64,000 bases of DNA from Neodidymelliopsis sp. IMI 364377. Its lineage: Eukaryota; Ascomycota; Dothideomycetes; Pleosporales; Didymellaceae. A program made the position numbers and the translations under genes. The notes under the pieces are model-generated. The model saw only the letters and a list, made by a program, of their open reading frames with translations, was not told the origin of the DNA and did no database searches. This document shows, piece after piece, positions 1 to 11,373 of the stretch (position 1 is the first letter of the stretch; each line of letters starts with the position of its first letter). The stretch spans positions 62,001-126,000 of the forward strand of contig JAPEUT010000002.1 in NCBI GenBank assembly GCA_027946375.1. Reading direction: 5' to 3'.

Positions 1-1512
1 CATCCAATCGTCCTTCCCTGGCGGTCAAAGTTTGGCTTAATCTCGTTCATTCCCGAGAACTTCTTCAACTTTTTGCTTGTATATGGTGGATACCTAACGT
101 CCATCATCGTCTCGATCCAAGCCGGCGTCGTCGTAACAGAGCGGCGATGTGTGAAGACGTCAAAAGATGCTTTGCCACGGTAGGCACCTTGTCCCGAAGA
201 ACCCACACCACCAAAGGCCAATGTTGGGATGGAGGCGTGGAAGAAGCCGTCATTGAGGGAGGCGCCGCCGGAGCGTGTCTGGTCGAGAACTGTATATCGT
301 TAGTAGAGGAAAGCAGGTGGGAGCGAGGATTTTACTCTTGTTCATCTCAGCTTTGGTACCAAAGGCATATGTGCCGAGTGGTGTGTCGTGGACTTCGTTT
401 GCAATCTTGATGGCTTCGTCGAGGTCGGTGACGGGTAGAATGGGAAGGAGAGGGCCGAAGCTCTCGTCGCGGAGGAGAGCGTCGTCGACGCTGTCGACTT
501 GCACAACAGTGGGCTCGATGAACAGATCGTCTTCGTCCATGGTGCCGCCGACAACAATCTTGCCGTTGCTGGAGTCTAGCATCTTCTTCAAGCGCTGGAA
601 CTGCTTTTGGTTGACGATGCGGCCATAGTCAGGTGAGTTGCGAGCACCGTTGGGATAGAACTCCTTCAAAGCATTCTTCATTTCCTGAATGAACGCTGGA
701 ACGAGCTCACGGTCGATGAAAGTGCAGTTCTGGCTGACACAAACCTGACCAGCATTCAGTGTCTTTGCCCATAGGAGACGCTTTGCAGCCAGACGTGGGT
801 CTGCATGCTTGGTGATGATGGCTGGATTCCTGCCGCCCAGCTCGAGTGTCAACGGTGTGAGCGTCTCAGCTGCCTTCTTTGCAATGATACGTGCTACTCC
901 CTCAGATCCAGTGTAGAAGATCTTGTCCCACTTCTCCTCAAGTAGTGCTGTGGTCTCAGGAATGGCACCCTGGATGCACGTGTAGCAGTCGGGGTCGAGC
1001 GACTCGGCCATGATCTTCTGCATTACACTCGCCGCATAGGGCGCTGACTCGGAGGGCTTGATGATGGCAGTGCAACCAGCAGCAATGGCACCAATGAGCG
1101 GTCCAATTGTCAGCTGGATGGGGAAGTTGTATGCTCCAATGATCAGGGCAGTTCCAAGCGGGTCCTTACGGATTCTCGGGCCCATGAACTTGTTAGTGAA
1201 GGCGATGTCTGCAGGCTTCTCATCCTTTGCAAAGCGCTCCACGTTGTTTGCCATCCACACACAGTCGTTCATGACCCAAGAAATCTCGGTCAAGTATGTC
1301 TCGAACTGCGACTTGCCCAAGTCTCGCTTGCAGGCTTCCTGAATAAGCTCTTCATTGTCCTTGAATGCCCAGTACAGCTTGCGCAGCTGTTGGATACGGA
1401 ATTCGAGCGGGCGCGTTTTGTGCGAGAGAAAGGTAGCCCGGACTTTCGCACATGTCGGCGCGATGTCGTCCATAGACGTGTGCTCGAAGGGGGGGATGTT
1501 CGATGTCGCCAT
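1..1512 (-). CDS. Aldehyde dehydrogenase, ALDH3/Hfd1-like (3' end cut by window edge)
   Basis: NAD(P)-dependent aldehyde oxidation, most like fungal fatty-aldehyde dehydrogenases of the ALDH3/Hfd1 class. The protein shows the Rossmann part (IIGAYNFPIQLTIGPLIGAIAAG), the general-base glutamate in LTLELGGRNP near residue 222 and the catalytic cysteine in NAGQVCVSQN near residue 255. One 46-bp intron (290-335, GTAAAA donor, CTAAC branch, CAG acceptor) joins AEMNK to ILDQTRSGGASLNDGFFHA, the usual ALDH3 C-terminal signature. The frame stays open to base 1, so the C-terminus, where Hfd1-type enzymes carry a membrane anchor, is outside the window. The ATG at 1512 is the first in frame; the frame also runs upstream to a GTG at 1608, which I do not use. 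The downstream neighbour is unknown; upstream lies the same-strand pectate lyase. Confidence 0.9.
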
Positions 1513-2227
1513 TGTGTATGCAGGAATTCGATGGCGATGGACAGTGGAGCGAAGGCGATTGTATGAGGGGCCCAGACTTGTCTTATGAACATTCGATGTC
1601 GCTGACACGCTTCTGACAGAAACAGCTCCGCACTTGCCTCGGCTGACCTCTTAGCGCGAACGGGGCCGGGGTGTCTGTTCCACATGTTCGTCCGCTCCAC
1701 CCCCTTCTTGTCACAAAAGTACGACCAAGTGGAGCTCGAAAGGTTGCGGGATCCATGATTGAATCTTCATTGGATCAATGTCAGGTCGTTTCCGTCTATC
1801 CAAACGCTCTCTATGACGTACTGGAGACCTCCAGAGCACGCCAAAATTTTAGACCACTGCAGGTGCCTGCATTGCAAATGTTTCAGCCCACCATGTCACC
1901 CAGCGACCAGCGCGGCTCAAGTGCAGTTCATGAATCACGTCCAGTGTGCTAGACCCACCTACGCAGTATCCACATAATTCCACTAAACTCGCTTGTCTTC
2001 TTCGACGTCGAGCTCCGGCCCTCCGCTGGCTAAAACTGTATGAACTCCAGCAATCAATACAATTAGGTTTCGATACATGAAGGTTAGGGTAAATTCTCTA
2101 CGTCTGCCGACTACTCAAGTCTTTTCTGACTAATTGGATATGAATGTCTCTAGTGTCTGGAAGGAGATAAGGATTATAGTAATGATTCCTTACTAGTCGC
2201 TAACACCGTATGGATAAGAAAAGCCAT
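1513..2227. other. Intergenic, ALDH promoter and pectate lyase 3' flank
   Basis: No convincing coding sequence on either strand; the short open frames here lack family resemblance. It should hold the ALDH promoter and the pectate lyase terminator. A GATAAG (GATA-factor type) site is visible near 2167. Confidence 0.5.
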
Positions 2228-3250
2228 CTAATTCCCAATATCCTCCTGTGGCCCAGCAAAGTATGGAACGTCATTGGGCAGATCGTACGGATCTCTCAAT
2301 GAATACTGGTAGAAGTCACTAGCTTTGAAGACTCTATCAGCATTGACATCCAGCATCCTTTCGCCTCGATCGTTCTTGAACTTCACCCAATTTGCTCTGA
2401 TACTCGCATTCGGACCTGCGATAACCGGGTCGAACACGTCTTCGTAGTAACTATGCTCAATCAGCAAGTTGGTGTGACCTCTCGCATAAGTGCCGTAGGA
2501 GGTACAGTTGCGAAAGTAATTGTTGTACATATGACAAGCCTGGAGGTTATCGGCAGACGGGTTGCGTGCGTTGGTCGAATTGAAAAAGTTGTCGTTGATG
2601 GTTACATGCGCTGTTACGTTGTTCGTCCAGCCAATACCGAGCGCTTTATTGTGCTCAGAGAGGATGCAAGATGAGACCGTGACATAGGAAGAGTCGCGGC
2701 GCAGATCAATGAGGCCATCGTTCATACGTGCAAACTACAAGATTTAGCCATGTATCAGAAGCTTCCAGTTTGGAAAAAGGGATCCATTTATCGTCACATG
2801 GTCAATCCAAATGTTTGAACCGCCATCGACCTGAATGCCGTCCCAGTCTTCTGTCTTACCCGGCCAGTCTTCAGCAATTCTGGTATCGCTAACTTGCAAG
2901 TTTCGGAGTATGATGTTCTTCGCCCCTTTGATTGCGAAGCCGCCCCCAATGACTTTTGCTCCTCCTCCAATTCCAATGATAGTCTTGTGGCTGACGATTG
3001 GAATCTCGTATCCTTTCGGCTCTGCCGTAAGCACACCGTTGACTCTGATAATAAGACTGCCATTTTTTGCTGCATATTCCTTGAGCTCTTGATAGGAGTT
3101 GGCAAACACGATCCGTCCACCTTTGCCGCCCACGGTACCGCCATTGAGTGAGGCAAAGCCGTGGGCTTCATCTTCGCAGTGCAAGCATGTAGTATTCTGA
3201 GCCACTGCCCAGGTTGTGAAGAGAAACAAAACTGTCTTGATTAGAATCAT
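2228..3250 (-). CDS. Secreted pectate lyase, polysaccharide lyase family 1
   Basis: Extracellular enzyme cleaving de-esterified polygalacturonate by beta-elimination, part of plant cell-wall breakdown. Residues 1-17 are a signal peptide (MILIKTVLFLFTTWAVAQ). The PL1 beta-helix features are present: GGRIVFANS, NKT-like block SHKTIIGIGGGAKVIGGGFAIKGAKNIILRNLQ, the Ca-binding region DWDGIQVDGGSNIWIDHVT, then MNDGLIDLRRDSSYVTVS and LIEHSYYEDVFDPV. ATG 3250 starts the signal peptide. The halves at 3250-2792 and 2734-2228 are collinear and separated by 57 bp with in-frame stops (TAA, TAG), a TTGTAG acceptor and CTAAA-like branch, but the donor reads ACG|ATAAAT instead of ACG|GTAAAT. Using it gives about 321 aa, normal for PL1. 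A weak GTGACG donor at 2797 would delete two residues (VT) of a conserved strand. Without splicing the protein stops after 168 residues. Confidence 0.85.
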
Positions 3251-4192
3251 GGTGGGGTACACGCTAAAGACACGCCAGAAACACTACGTTGTCACCATCT
3301 GTGATCGTGATATCCTTAACGCACAACTACTATGATTGAGTGTTGCGTTTTATATGTATCATCCAAAACGGCTATAACTTTACCACAAAACCAAAGACCA
3401 GCCTTGCCTCAGGATGACCGGAAGCAAATATTCCATGATTGCCGACCCAGTGACTGTCTGCATTTCCCTACGTGTACGTAGGCAGATCCACCAATCATGC
3501 GTGGTCTCTCACAGACTCGCTCGATAGGAAATCGACAAGAACGATGCTCAGGCGTCCATGTGTGACGGGAAGCAATGTTGTGCTCTTGCGGGGAAGCGAG
3601 TTGATACAAGTTGTGGTGTGCTGCAGAACAATGGCCAAGCCAACGCCCAGAAACAAAGGTTCACTCTGTAAGGCACTTGGTTGGTATTTACCGAAGAAAC
3701 CCATCGGGTGATATGAGATTTCCAGATGCGTTGTTGCGATTCGCTAGATCATACTACATTGGTGTCTTCGTTGCCCATATGTAGAACACAGAAAACAACT
3801 CAAAGCGGTTTTAACCACCGGTTGCTGTTGAGCTCGTGAACAAGACTACTGATCGAGTGAGACATCGTAGTTTCTCCTCGAATGACGAACGGCGGGCGTG
3901 TGGGCTTGCAGCGTTCGGGGATCCGGGGTAGATGTGGTCGTGAGATTGGAGACGAATTCGGGTCTTCGGACTAGTGAGAGTGGCAAGATGCGGGGTCTAG
4001 CTTGGCCTTCCAAGAATCGATGGGCAGCTGCATCGCTTGTCCAAACTACAGCCACAAGCCCAAGATGCTGTATAACAAGTATGAAGACCATGCGGAATTG
4101 GATATGTACCTTTTTTCGCAGCTACGTGCTCGACCTATGCTCCAGCACGACCATAACGCGCACTCATTTCGATTCTCTACATTTCGTGAATT
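3251..4192. promoter_or_regulatory. Divergent promoter region: pectate lyase (-) and sugar transporter (+)
   Basis: The 942 bp separate two divergent start codons, so both promoters lie here. Short frames on both strands have no recognisable family. A pectinase and a sugar porter sharing a promoter region would suit coordinated carbon-source control, but I see no diagnostic site. Confidence 0.4.
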
Positions 4193-5834
4193 ATGGGTAA
4201 GGGAAATGTATATGCGTGGTATGTATGCATGGTCGTTGCTACAACAATGATATTGTATGGCTATGATTCCTCCACGTTCAACGCAGTACAAGGATCGAAG
4301 CATTGGGTCGCATACTTTCACAAACCTAGTCCAAGTGTGGTGGGATCTATCAATACTGCATACAACGTCGGTGGTATCATCGCTGGTATGTCTAGAAAAC
4401 ACTACATAGAGACGTCCGCTAACTGAATACAGGGGTTTTCTTCTCTGCACCAATCTCAGATCGGTTCGGTCGCCGATGGGCAATTATCACTGGCTGCGTG
4501 ATCGTCATCATCTCGACCTTCATCTCCACGTTCACACCTCGCAACATCGGTGGGTTCATTGCCGCACGTGCCATTGTTGGTATCGGACAAGGTATCGCTC
4601 TACCAGCTGGTCCAACATACATCAGCGAGGTTGCACCTGCCGAAAGCCGAGGCAAAATCATGAGCTTTTGGTAAGTGTTGTCGTTTGCACATGGAAACAA
4701 AACTGACATACCAAACAGGCAGATGAATTTTAGTGTTGGCAGTTTCCTTGCTTACTGGATTAACTACGCATGTACCAAGAACGCAGCCAAGTTAGGAGAT
4801 TGGGACTGGAAGACTGTTCAACTCTTCCAGCTTCTGGCACCTGTCCTCATTATCATAGCTATCTCCTGGTGCCCCGAAAGTCCGCGGTTCTTAGTTAAGA
4901 AAGATCGCATTGAGGAAGCTGTCAAGGCGCTTTCAAAAGTACGTGACGACCCGGAGCGTGTCCAGCATGAGATTAGCGATATTTCTCGCGCCCTACAGTT
5001 TGAGAAGGACGAAATCTCATCCGGCTATTCTGCACTTTGGAAAGATAAGTCTGTAAGGAAAAGGCTATGTGAGTATAACATTACAGCCACTGAATTCGCC
5101 ACTTACAGTCAATAGTGTTGTGCATACTCCTTAACATTGGCCAGCAACTCACTGGACAGGGTTCACTTAACAATTACTCAACGAAAATCTATCAATCAGT
5201 ATTTACCGACAACGACACCATACAACTTATCAACGCACTCAATGGCACTTTCGGTATTTTATTTACCCTCAACGCGACTTGGACGGTTGATAGGTTCGGC
5301 CGCCGCTTCTTGTTTCTCGTTGGTGCTGTCGGCATGGCACTCTGCATGCTGATTGCAGCAGCTGTAGTGACGGAGACGCCAGGAAGTCTCAGTGATGGTA
5401 AACCAAGAAGCGTTGGTATTGCAACAGTCTTCCTCATGTTCTTGTTTGCTTTCTTCTTCAAGCCGTCTTGGGGAGCGACTGTGTGGATCTGGACAGGAGA
5501 AATCTTTTCGATGAACGTTCGCAATCAGGCCATCGCTATGTCATCGCAAGCCCAGAATGTCGCCAACGTCTGCTTGCAGCAAGCGTTCCCTGTTTTTCTG
5601 GCGAAGGAGGGATTCTATGCCATGTACATGTTCGGTGCCATCAATGTGGTGTTGTTCGCGTATGTTTGGTTCTTCATCGCCGAAACAAAGAACGTTAGTA
5701 TCGAGGAGATGGATACAATATTCGGAGGGGCAAATCACGTTGAAAACGCTGAGTTGAATAAAGGTACCGCTGGGCAGATTGAGGTCGCTACGGCTGAAAC
5801 GATTGTGATGGGGGTACCAAAGCGGCACGCATAA
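4193..5834 (+). CDS. MFS sugar transporter (sugar porter family)
   Basis: Plasma-membrane hexose/disaccharide proton symporter of the sugar porter family. Four exons (4193-4385, 4433-4670, 4719-5068, 5116-5834) give 499 aa in phase; introns have GTATGT, GTAAGT and GTGAGT donors. Visible signatures are LYGYDSSTFN in the first helix, SDRFGRRW between helices 2 and 3, GIGQGIALPAGPTYISEVAPAESRG in helices 4-5, PESPRFLVKK at the start of the central loop, NIGQQLTGQGS in helix 7, DRFGRRF between helices 8 and 9 and FFIAETKNVSIEEMD after helix 12. Start MGKGNVYAWYVC is the common fungal start for this subfamily. Substrate cannot be assigned from sequence. It diverges from the pectate lyase, which would release sugars it might import (inference). 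Confidence 0.92.
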
Positions 5835-7039
5835 CTACCATAAGTATGCTTACACGATGGCCAGGACCAAGTCTACGCTTCGGAAGCTCACTCTGCTGTC
5901 ATGACCACTTGACAATGAATTTTTCCGAGATTCCTCTCGTCCGCATTACTCAAAGACTGTTCGTCCTTCGTTCTCGCCCAGCAACATGTGAATAAGATTA
6001 GGTAACTCCAAGACTGGCATCTTGCCAACTCTTCGCTTCCAGTACAATCGCCACATGAGGTCCAAGCCGGGAAGCGGCGTTGATTTTCTTATTCCTTCGG
6101 CTGAATTGTGACAAGACTGTATCAGTAAATCGTATTAATCACTTGTCCGATTGTTGTGCTCCACTATCGTAACTGGGCGAACTTGGCAATACTGGTCTTA
6201 CACCATATCAGATTCGCTAAAGACATCCAGAGTGATCACACATGATACGCGATACCATCGATGACCAGCTTCGCCAATGTTTCCATCGCTGTAGATTGGC
6301 ATATGAGTTTCGGCAATCGGATCACAGCCAAGAGAGTTACGTATGCTAAGAGCCTTGGGGCTATGATCCTTTACAAGCGCACTCTTCATCACCAGCAAAA
6401 CCAACCCTTGAGCCATCACAGCGTACGATGAAAAGCTAGGGGCATTTTTCTTGACAAGGTTAGATTACGAAACAGAACTCAGCATAACACTGCGTCACTG
6501 AAAGTATGGCCGTTTGACTTAAGTTATGTGTCACGAGAAGTTGAAGAACCCTACGAGATGGTAGTGATTAGGTAGATGTATCTGTATTCAAGGGTAGCAT
6601 AACATTACTGATTGTGTTCTTGAGTAATGATTTCTGCGCTTTAGGTAGAATTCGGCCTTAACTCTTATACCAAGTATACACTCTATGCAAAGGCCTCGCA
6701 ATGAGTTTTTACAAACGAAGTTACTCGGGTACTCCTTGCCCACGCATTTCTCTATGTATCTTTCAAATGACGGAAGCGGCCACCGTGGCGCCAATGTGCC
6801 TGAGTAGACTTCTGTGGTTAGTAGCGTCAACGGTGAGTCCCAAGATATCCTGGCACCATGGCATATTTTCACTGCCCCGTGGGGCATGCTATCTGATGTG
6901 GATACTCAGCTATAAGATATGGAGACTACGTGTTCCTGTTCTGAAACTGATGAGGGTGCCTGTTACTCTTCTTTCAACCTCCTAAGAATACGTTCATAAA
7001 TCTCAATTTTATTCAAACCCACAACTCGCGCGTACAATC
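5835..7039. other. Intergenic between two transporters
   Basis: About 1.2 kb between two plus-strand transporter genes. I find no gene: frames at 6198-6419 and 6588-6985 lack domains and splice support. The last 200 bp before 7040 are CA-rich and look like a leader of the Dal5-like gene. Confidence 0.5.
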
Positions 7040-8657
7040 ATGAACAATAACATTGAGACGTTCGGGCGAGTCACCCCAGACAAGAAGAGAAGCGACTCGT
7101 CCCTCTCGCTTCCCGAGAAGGTCGAGCAGGCCGACAATGCTGGAACGTCACTAGTTGTCGACGCAGAGACAGAGAAGAGACTTCTGAGGAAGCTGGATAT
7201 GCGAATCATTCCTATGATTTGTTGGATCTACCTGATGAACTTCATGGATCGAGGCATGTCCAGCTTTTGCTACCGCGTCCTCAGCTACTGACTGTAAACA
7301 GTCAACATTGGCAATGCACGCCTGTACGGGCTGGAAGAGGACTTGGGTATGCCACCCGATAGCAACCAATACCAGCTCGCGGTTGGCATTCTGTTTGTCA
7401 CGTACTGTGTAAGCGCCAACGCCTCACCTGATTCGAAATCAAAGGCTGACCACGACGCAGTTGTTCGAAACGCCTTCCAATCTCATAATCAAGAAGATGC
7501 AGCCAGCACGTTATCTGGCTGGACTCGTCTTCTTCTGGGGTCTCACGGCTACGTTCACTGCTTTCGTCAACAACTTCGCCGCTCTCGTTGCCTGCCGATT
7601 ACTTCTTGGCGTTTTCGAAGCCGGGCTCTTTCCTGGAGTGATATTATATCTTTCAATGTTTTACAACAAGAAGAGCGTGTCTCTGCGCAACGCCTATTTC
7701 TACGGCACTAGCGCTATCGCCGGTGCGCTCGGTGGCCTCGTCGCCTATGCCATCGGTGAAATGGACGGTGCTGGTGGCTGGAGGGGTTGGAGATGGATCA
7801 TCTTGATCAACGGCATCCCAACAGTCCTGACTGCTGTTGTTGTTCCATTTGTGCTTCCAAACAGCCCAGAGACAGCCAGTTTTCTCACCGAAGAAGATCG
7901 GAGAAACTTAGTACTACTTCGTGAGCTAGAGGTGGGCCAAACTAAAGCTGCGCAACTGCTGCACAAGGAAGATGTTAAAGCCGGAGCCAAAGACTGGAAG
8001 ACATGGGCATTTGCCATCGGACAGTTCAGTGGTCTCGGCATGTTGTACAGCTTCTCCGTCTTTCTTCCCACCATCATCTTCGAAATGGGCGCTGGATGGA
8101 GCCGACAGGTTGTCCAGGCCTTGACTATGCCAGTATACTTCTTGGGTTTTGCAGTCTACATAGGCAGCGCCTGGTACAGTGACAAGATCCAGCAGCGAGG
8201 GATTTTTTGTATTGGTGGTTTCCTCACTTGCATGGTTGGGTACATCTTCCTGATAGCAAACCAAGGCGTTGGGCTTAGCTTTGCGGGCTGCTTCGTCGTG
8301 GCGATGGGGCTTTGGACGTCGACTGGTGCAGCTATGACCTGGCTTGGTGTCAACAACCCTCGCTATGGCAAACGAGCCTTCGCCAGTGGCATGCAGATCA
8401 CAATTGGAAATGCGGCTGGTGTCTCAGCACCATTCCTCTTCAACAACGCGGATGCACCGAACTACTACCCTGGCTATGGTGCTACCATTGCTCTTCTTGC
8501 GTTGGGCGCTGGCATCTATGCAACCCTGCACTTCTGGTACCGCGCGCAAAACAAGAGGAAGCTCGAGGGCAAAGAGGACCACAGGATGGAGGGGCTCTCG
8601 GAAGAGGAGATCGCGGAATTGGGAGAGCACAACCCCAGATTCTTCTACACGATCTGA
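7040..8657 (+). CDS. MFS anion:cation symporter, Dal5 allantoate-permease type
   Basis: Uptake of an organic anion (allantoate, ureidosuccinate, vitamin or similar) with protons at the plasma membrane; family ACS, TC 2.A.1.14. Exons 7040-7253, 7302-7408 and 7461-8657 give 505 aa in phase. Typical features are LDMRIIPMICWIYLMNFMDRVNIGNARLYGLEEDLGM in helix 1, YCLFETPSNLIIKK in helix 2, RLLLGVFEAGLFPGVILYLSMFY in helices 4-5 and LPNSPETASFLTEEDR in the central loop. The first intron (7254-7301) starts with GCATGT, a GC-AG intron; no GT donor nearby keeps phase. It ends CTACTGAC...ACAG, a good branch and acceptor. The second intron is GTAAGC...GCAG. Substrate is not predictable; Dal5 relatives are often nitrogen-regulated, but I did not identify a decisive GATA cluster. 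Confidence 0.92.
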
Positions 8658-8935
8658 GCAAACACAGGTCTGTCAGTCTATCGCGTGAGCTTCATGCGAC
8701 GTGTACGTAGTGCAAGTTTGATATCTAGGGTTCCTGATACGTAGCGAAATGCAACGGACGCGTTTTCATTCTTCGGTTGCCAATGACGTAAGCTTTTTCA
8801 GTCGAGGCTAGCCTTTTGTGGTCTAGATCTCCTCGCGCCTCACCGCATTACGACTGTCACTCACTCACTCACACGGCATATACGCAGCATCAACTCTCTC
8901 TTTGGGGCGAACACAACAAATCCACATCAAGCTGC

Positions 8936-10720
8936 ATGCCAAGTCCTGGAGCCAAAAAGCGCAAGACTCGCCACTCAGGTCGAGATTTCAGAATGACACG
9001 GCAAGAGCCAGGTGCCACCCTGCTCGCTCTTGCCGATACTGGCCTCCTACGTCTTGTAGATGAGTTACTACTCAACGTTCTGGATCAAATCAATTCTCCG
9101 AGGGATCTTTGTAACTTCGCTGCAACATGTACGCGCCTTCAAGGTCTTGCTGAGCCATTTGTTTGGCGGTCGCTGCTTGTACTAGATGGTACGCATGCGC
9201 AGAACATTGCTGCAGCCTTGGACAGTCGAGATGTGCGAGTCGATTTTATACAAGAGTTATCGATTCGTTACAAGGCTGAATACAAAGACGGTATTGAGGA
9301 TTTGAATCACTGGTTGACTTTGATGTCAAACCTACGCCATTTGACCTTGGAAAGTCCATGTCCAAACAACTCGGAATGGAGGTTGGGCTCACTCTTCGAC
9401 GCATGGTCGAGGATCAACTATTCAAATCTGGTAGCAAGCTCGGTATTTCAGCGAGAAGGCCTGCCTGTTGCATTGTCAAAACTACAGTCTCGTAAGCAAT
9501 CGTTACACATAGCAACCTTACAATCCGACTGACAGCCACAAGTTACATTACATGCACATGGACCAGATGACAGAAAGTTTGATTTCGACAACCGCCTAGC
9601 CTCTGTATTCTATCATCCATCCCTTCGTAAACTCAGCATGTCTTGTCTGAATATAAAGAACCAAGACATGGAATCGACTATCCAGTCCTTCGGCAAGGAG
9701 CGCAAATCCACGCCTCTGCGCTCCTTAACATTCATCGAATGTAACATCGATATCTCAACTCTGCATAGCATTCTCAGTATGCCGAAAGCTCTGAAAGAGC
9801 TCTCGATTGGCGAGCGCATACATGTATTTCCGGGCGCCGTGCCATCGACTGTGCCTGAAGAGCGAACATGTTCGACTCGTTTCTTACCGGCTTTACAGCA
9901 ACAAGCAGAATCGCTCGAGAAACTCACCCATATCGGCGGTTCGCTTGCTTTTCTCCCAAGTCGTCAGACCGATCCTGAAGGTTCAGCAAGATTACGGTCC
10001 TTTGACAACCTCAAGCACCTTGAACTTGGTCTCGAGTCACATCTCTACTACTACCTCCGAGACAACGGTTTTCCACCTAGGCTCAACTCTCTCAAGCTGC
10101 TGGACAACGCCATCTCGAACAACGCTCAAAGAGACCTCGCCTCTCTCTCAAGCATCCTTTTCCGTTCTACCTTGTCATTAGTAACGCAGCATTTTCCATC
10201 GATCGTACCGCAAGACTTCACACTTCAAGTTCAGTTTTCGGACCACACCAAAGCAACGGACGAGTCCGAGCAGGCATACATAATGTCTGCTCTCCTCAAT
10301 CGCCCGTCAATATACAAGATCTCCGATATTCTACATGAACACAAAGGTCGCTTCGTCGTCTCCCGCGAGACGTTCCCCTCAGGTACAGCTTACATACCGC
10401 CTTTCATGTATGGTGAAGAGCTGCCAGTCGAACAGATCATGTATGACTCTGACAACTATTGGACTTTCAACGACAAATACTATCGAATCGTTGACGATGA
10501 AACTTTCAGGGAGAAGGTGGATAGAGATCTGGTTGTGTGTCCGAAGTGTGTCAGTCGTGGGTTAACGGAAAGAGAATGCAAGCAACTGGGAGATGGGAGC
10601 AGATGCCAGCCGTGTTACAGATCGGGACTCGATTGTGGCTGGGCGAGAGACGATAGCGGACAGATCGCTAGGCCTAGACCTATCGAAGATGAAGTTGACG
10701 CTGAGCAACCAAATGCGTAG
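8936..10720 (+). CDS. F-box protein with C-terminal Zn2Cys6-like cysteine cluster
   Basis: Probable substrate receptor of an SCF ubiquitin ligase. Exons 8936-9491 and 9543-10720 (intron GTAAGC...CACAAG, 51 bp) give 577 aa in phase. After a basic N-terminus (AKKRKTRHSGR, possible nuclear signal), residues about 37-80 form an F-box-like helix set (LVDELLLNVLDQINSPRDLCNFAATCTRLQGLAEPFVWRSLLV). The middle has irregular leucine-rich segments (LRHLTLES, LRKLSMSCLNI, LRSLTFIECNI, LKHLELGLES), as in fungal F-box/LRR proteins. The C-terminus, about residues 518-552, has six cysteines spaced C-x2-C-x9-C-x8-C-x2-C-x6-C, close to a fungal Zn(II)2Cys6 cluster but with a longer second gap. ATG 8936 is the first methionine; the frame upstream opens only with TTG. 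Target unknown. Confidence 0.75.
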
Positions 10721-11373
10721 GTAGGTGTTTGGTTCTTCCTGTCAACTATCTCTAAGAATCCAAGCATCGAAAACACGGTGTTTGTCTACATTTTGATTTT
10801 CACGGATTCAAGCTCGTGCATCGGCTGTCGCTATGTCTCACGACAGCGTGCAGGCAAGACGCGGTTTGTTTGTTACACAGCTTGTTTCAAAATAGGACTT
10901 GCAAACTCTCTTCATTCTTCCTCTTCTTCATCTCTTGTCACCTCTGGCTTTGCTTCTGGCCGTTGTGCGTTCGCCAGGTGCCTCAACATTCCTCATCTCC
11001 GAAACCGTCAAGTGTGTAACGCTACAACAGGGTCCAGCGCAGGGTAACTCAACATAACATTGCAAAACAAAACAAAAGTTCTGCACATAGCAAAGTGCTT
11101 ACTTTTCGAACTCTTATCCCCAAAACTCCGAGAGAATTCGAACTGCGTTAGTAAGTTTTCCTCTTGTTTTCTAAGATTAGCCTGCCCGTGCTCGCTCCAC
11201 TTCGCGATGGTCTTTGCGTCCCATTGGGCATCATTCCACGACAACACACGCGCTGTTCCTGGGTTCCCCAGCTTCCGTCTGAAGCCTCCGCCTATCACCG
11301 TGTTCAATATGGGCGCGAAAAGTCACATGACCGCGGCTTTCACTGACACGCCCTCTAGCCGCCAAGGGTTTCC
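10721..11373. other. Intergenic upstream of SP/TP-rich gene
   Basis: No gene seen. The stretch is T/C-rich with several overlapping short frames typical of untranslated sequence. Confidence 0.5.

Noticed and set aside
1513..1608. 33-residue N-terminal extension of the ALDH
   Set aside because: It opens only with GTG; the ATG at 1512 fits the family.
1..8657. Secondary-metabolite or catabolic gene cluster
   Set aside because: ALDH, pectate lyase and two transporters adjoin, but there is no backbone enzyme, regulator or pathway logic linking them.
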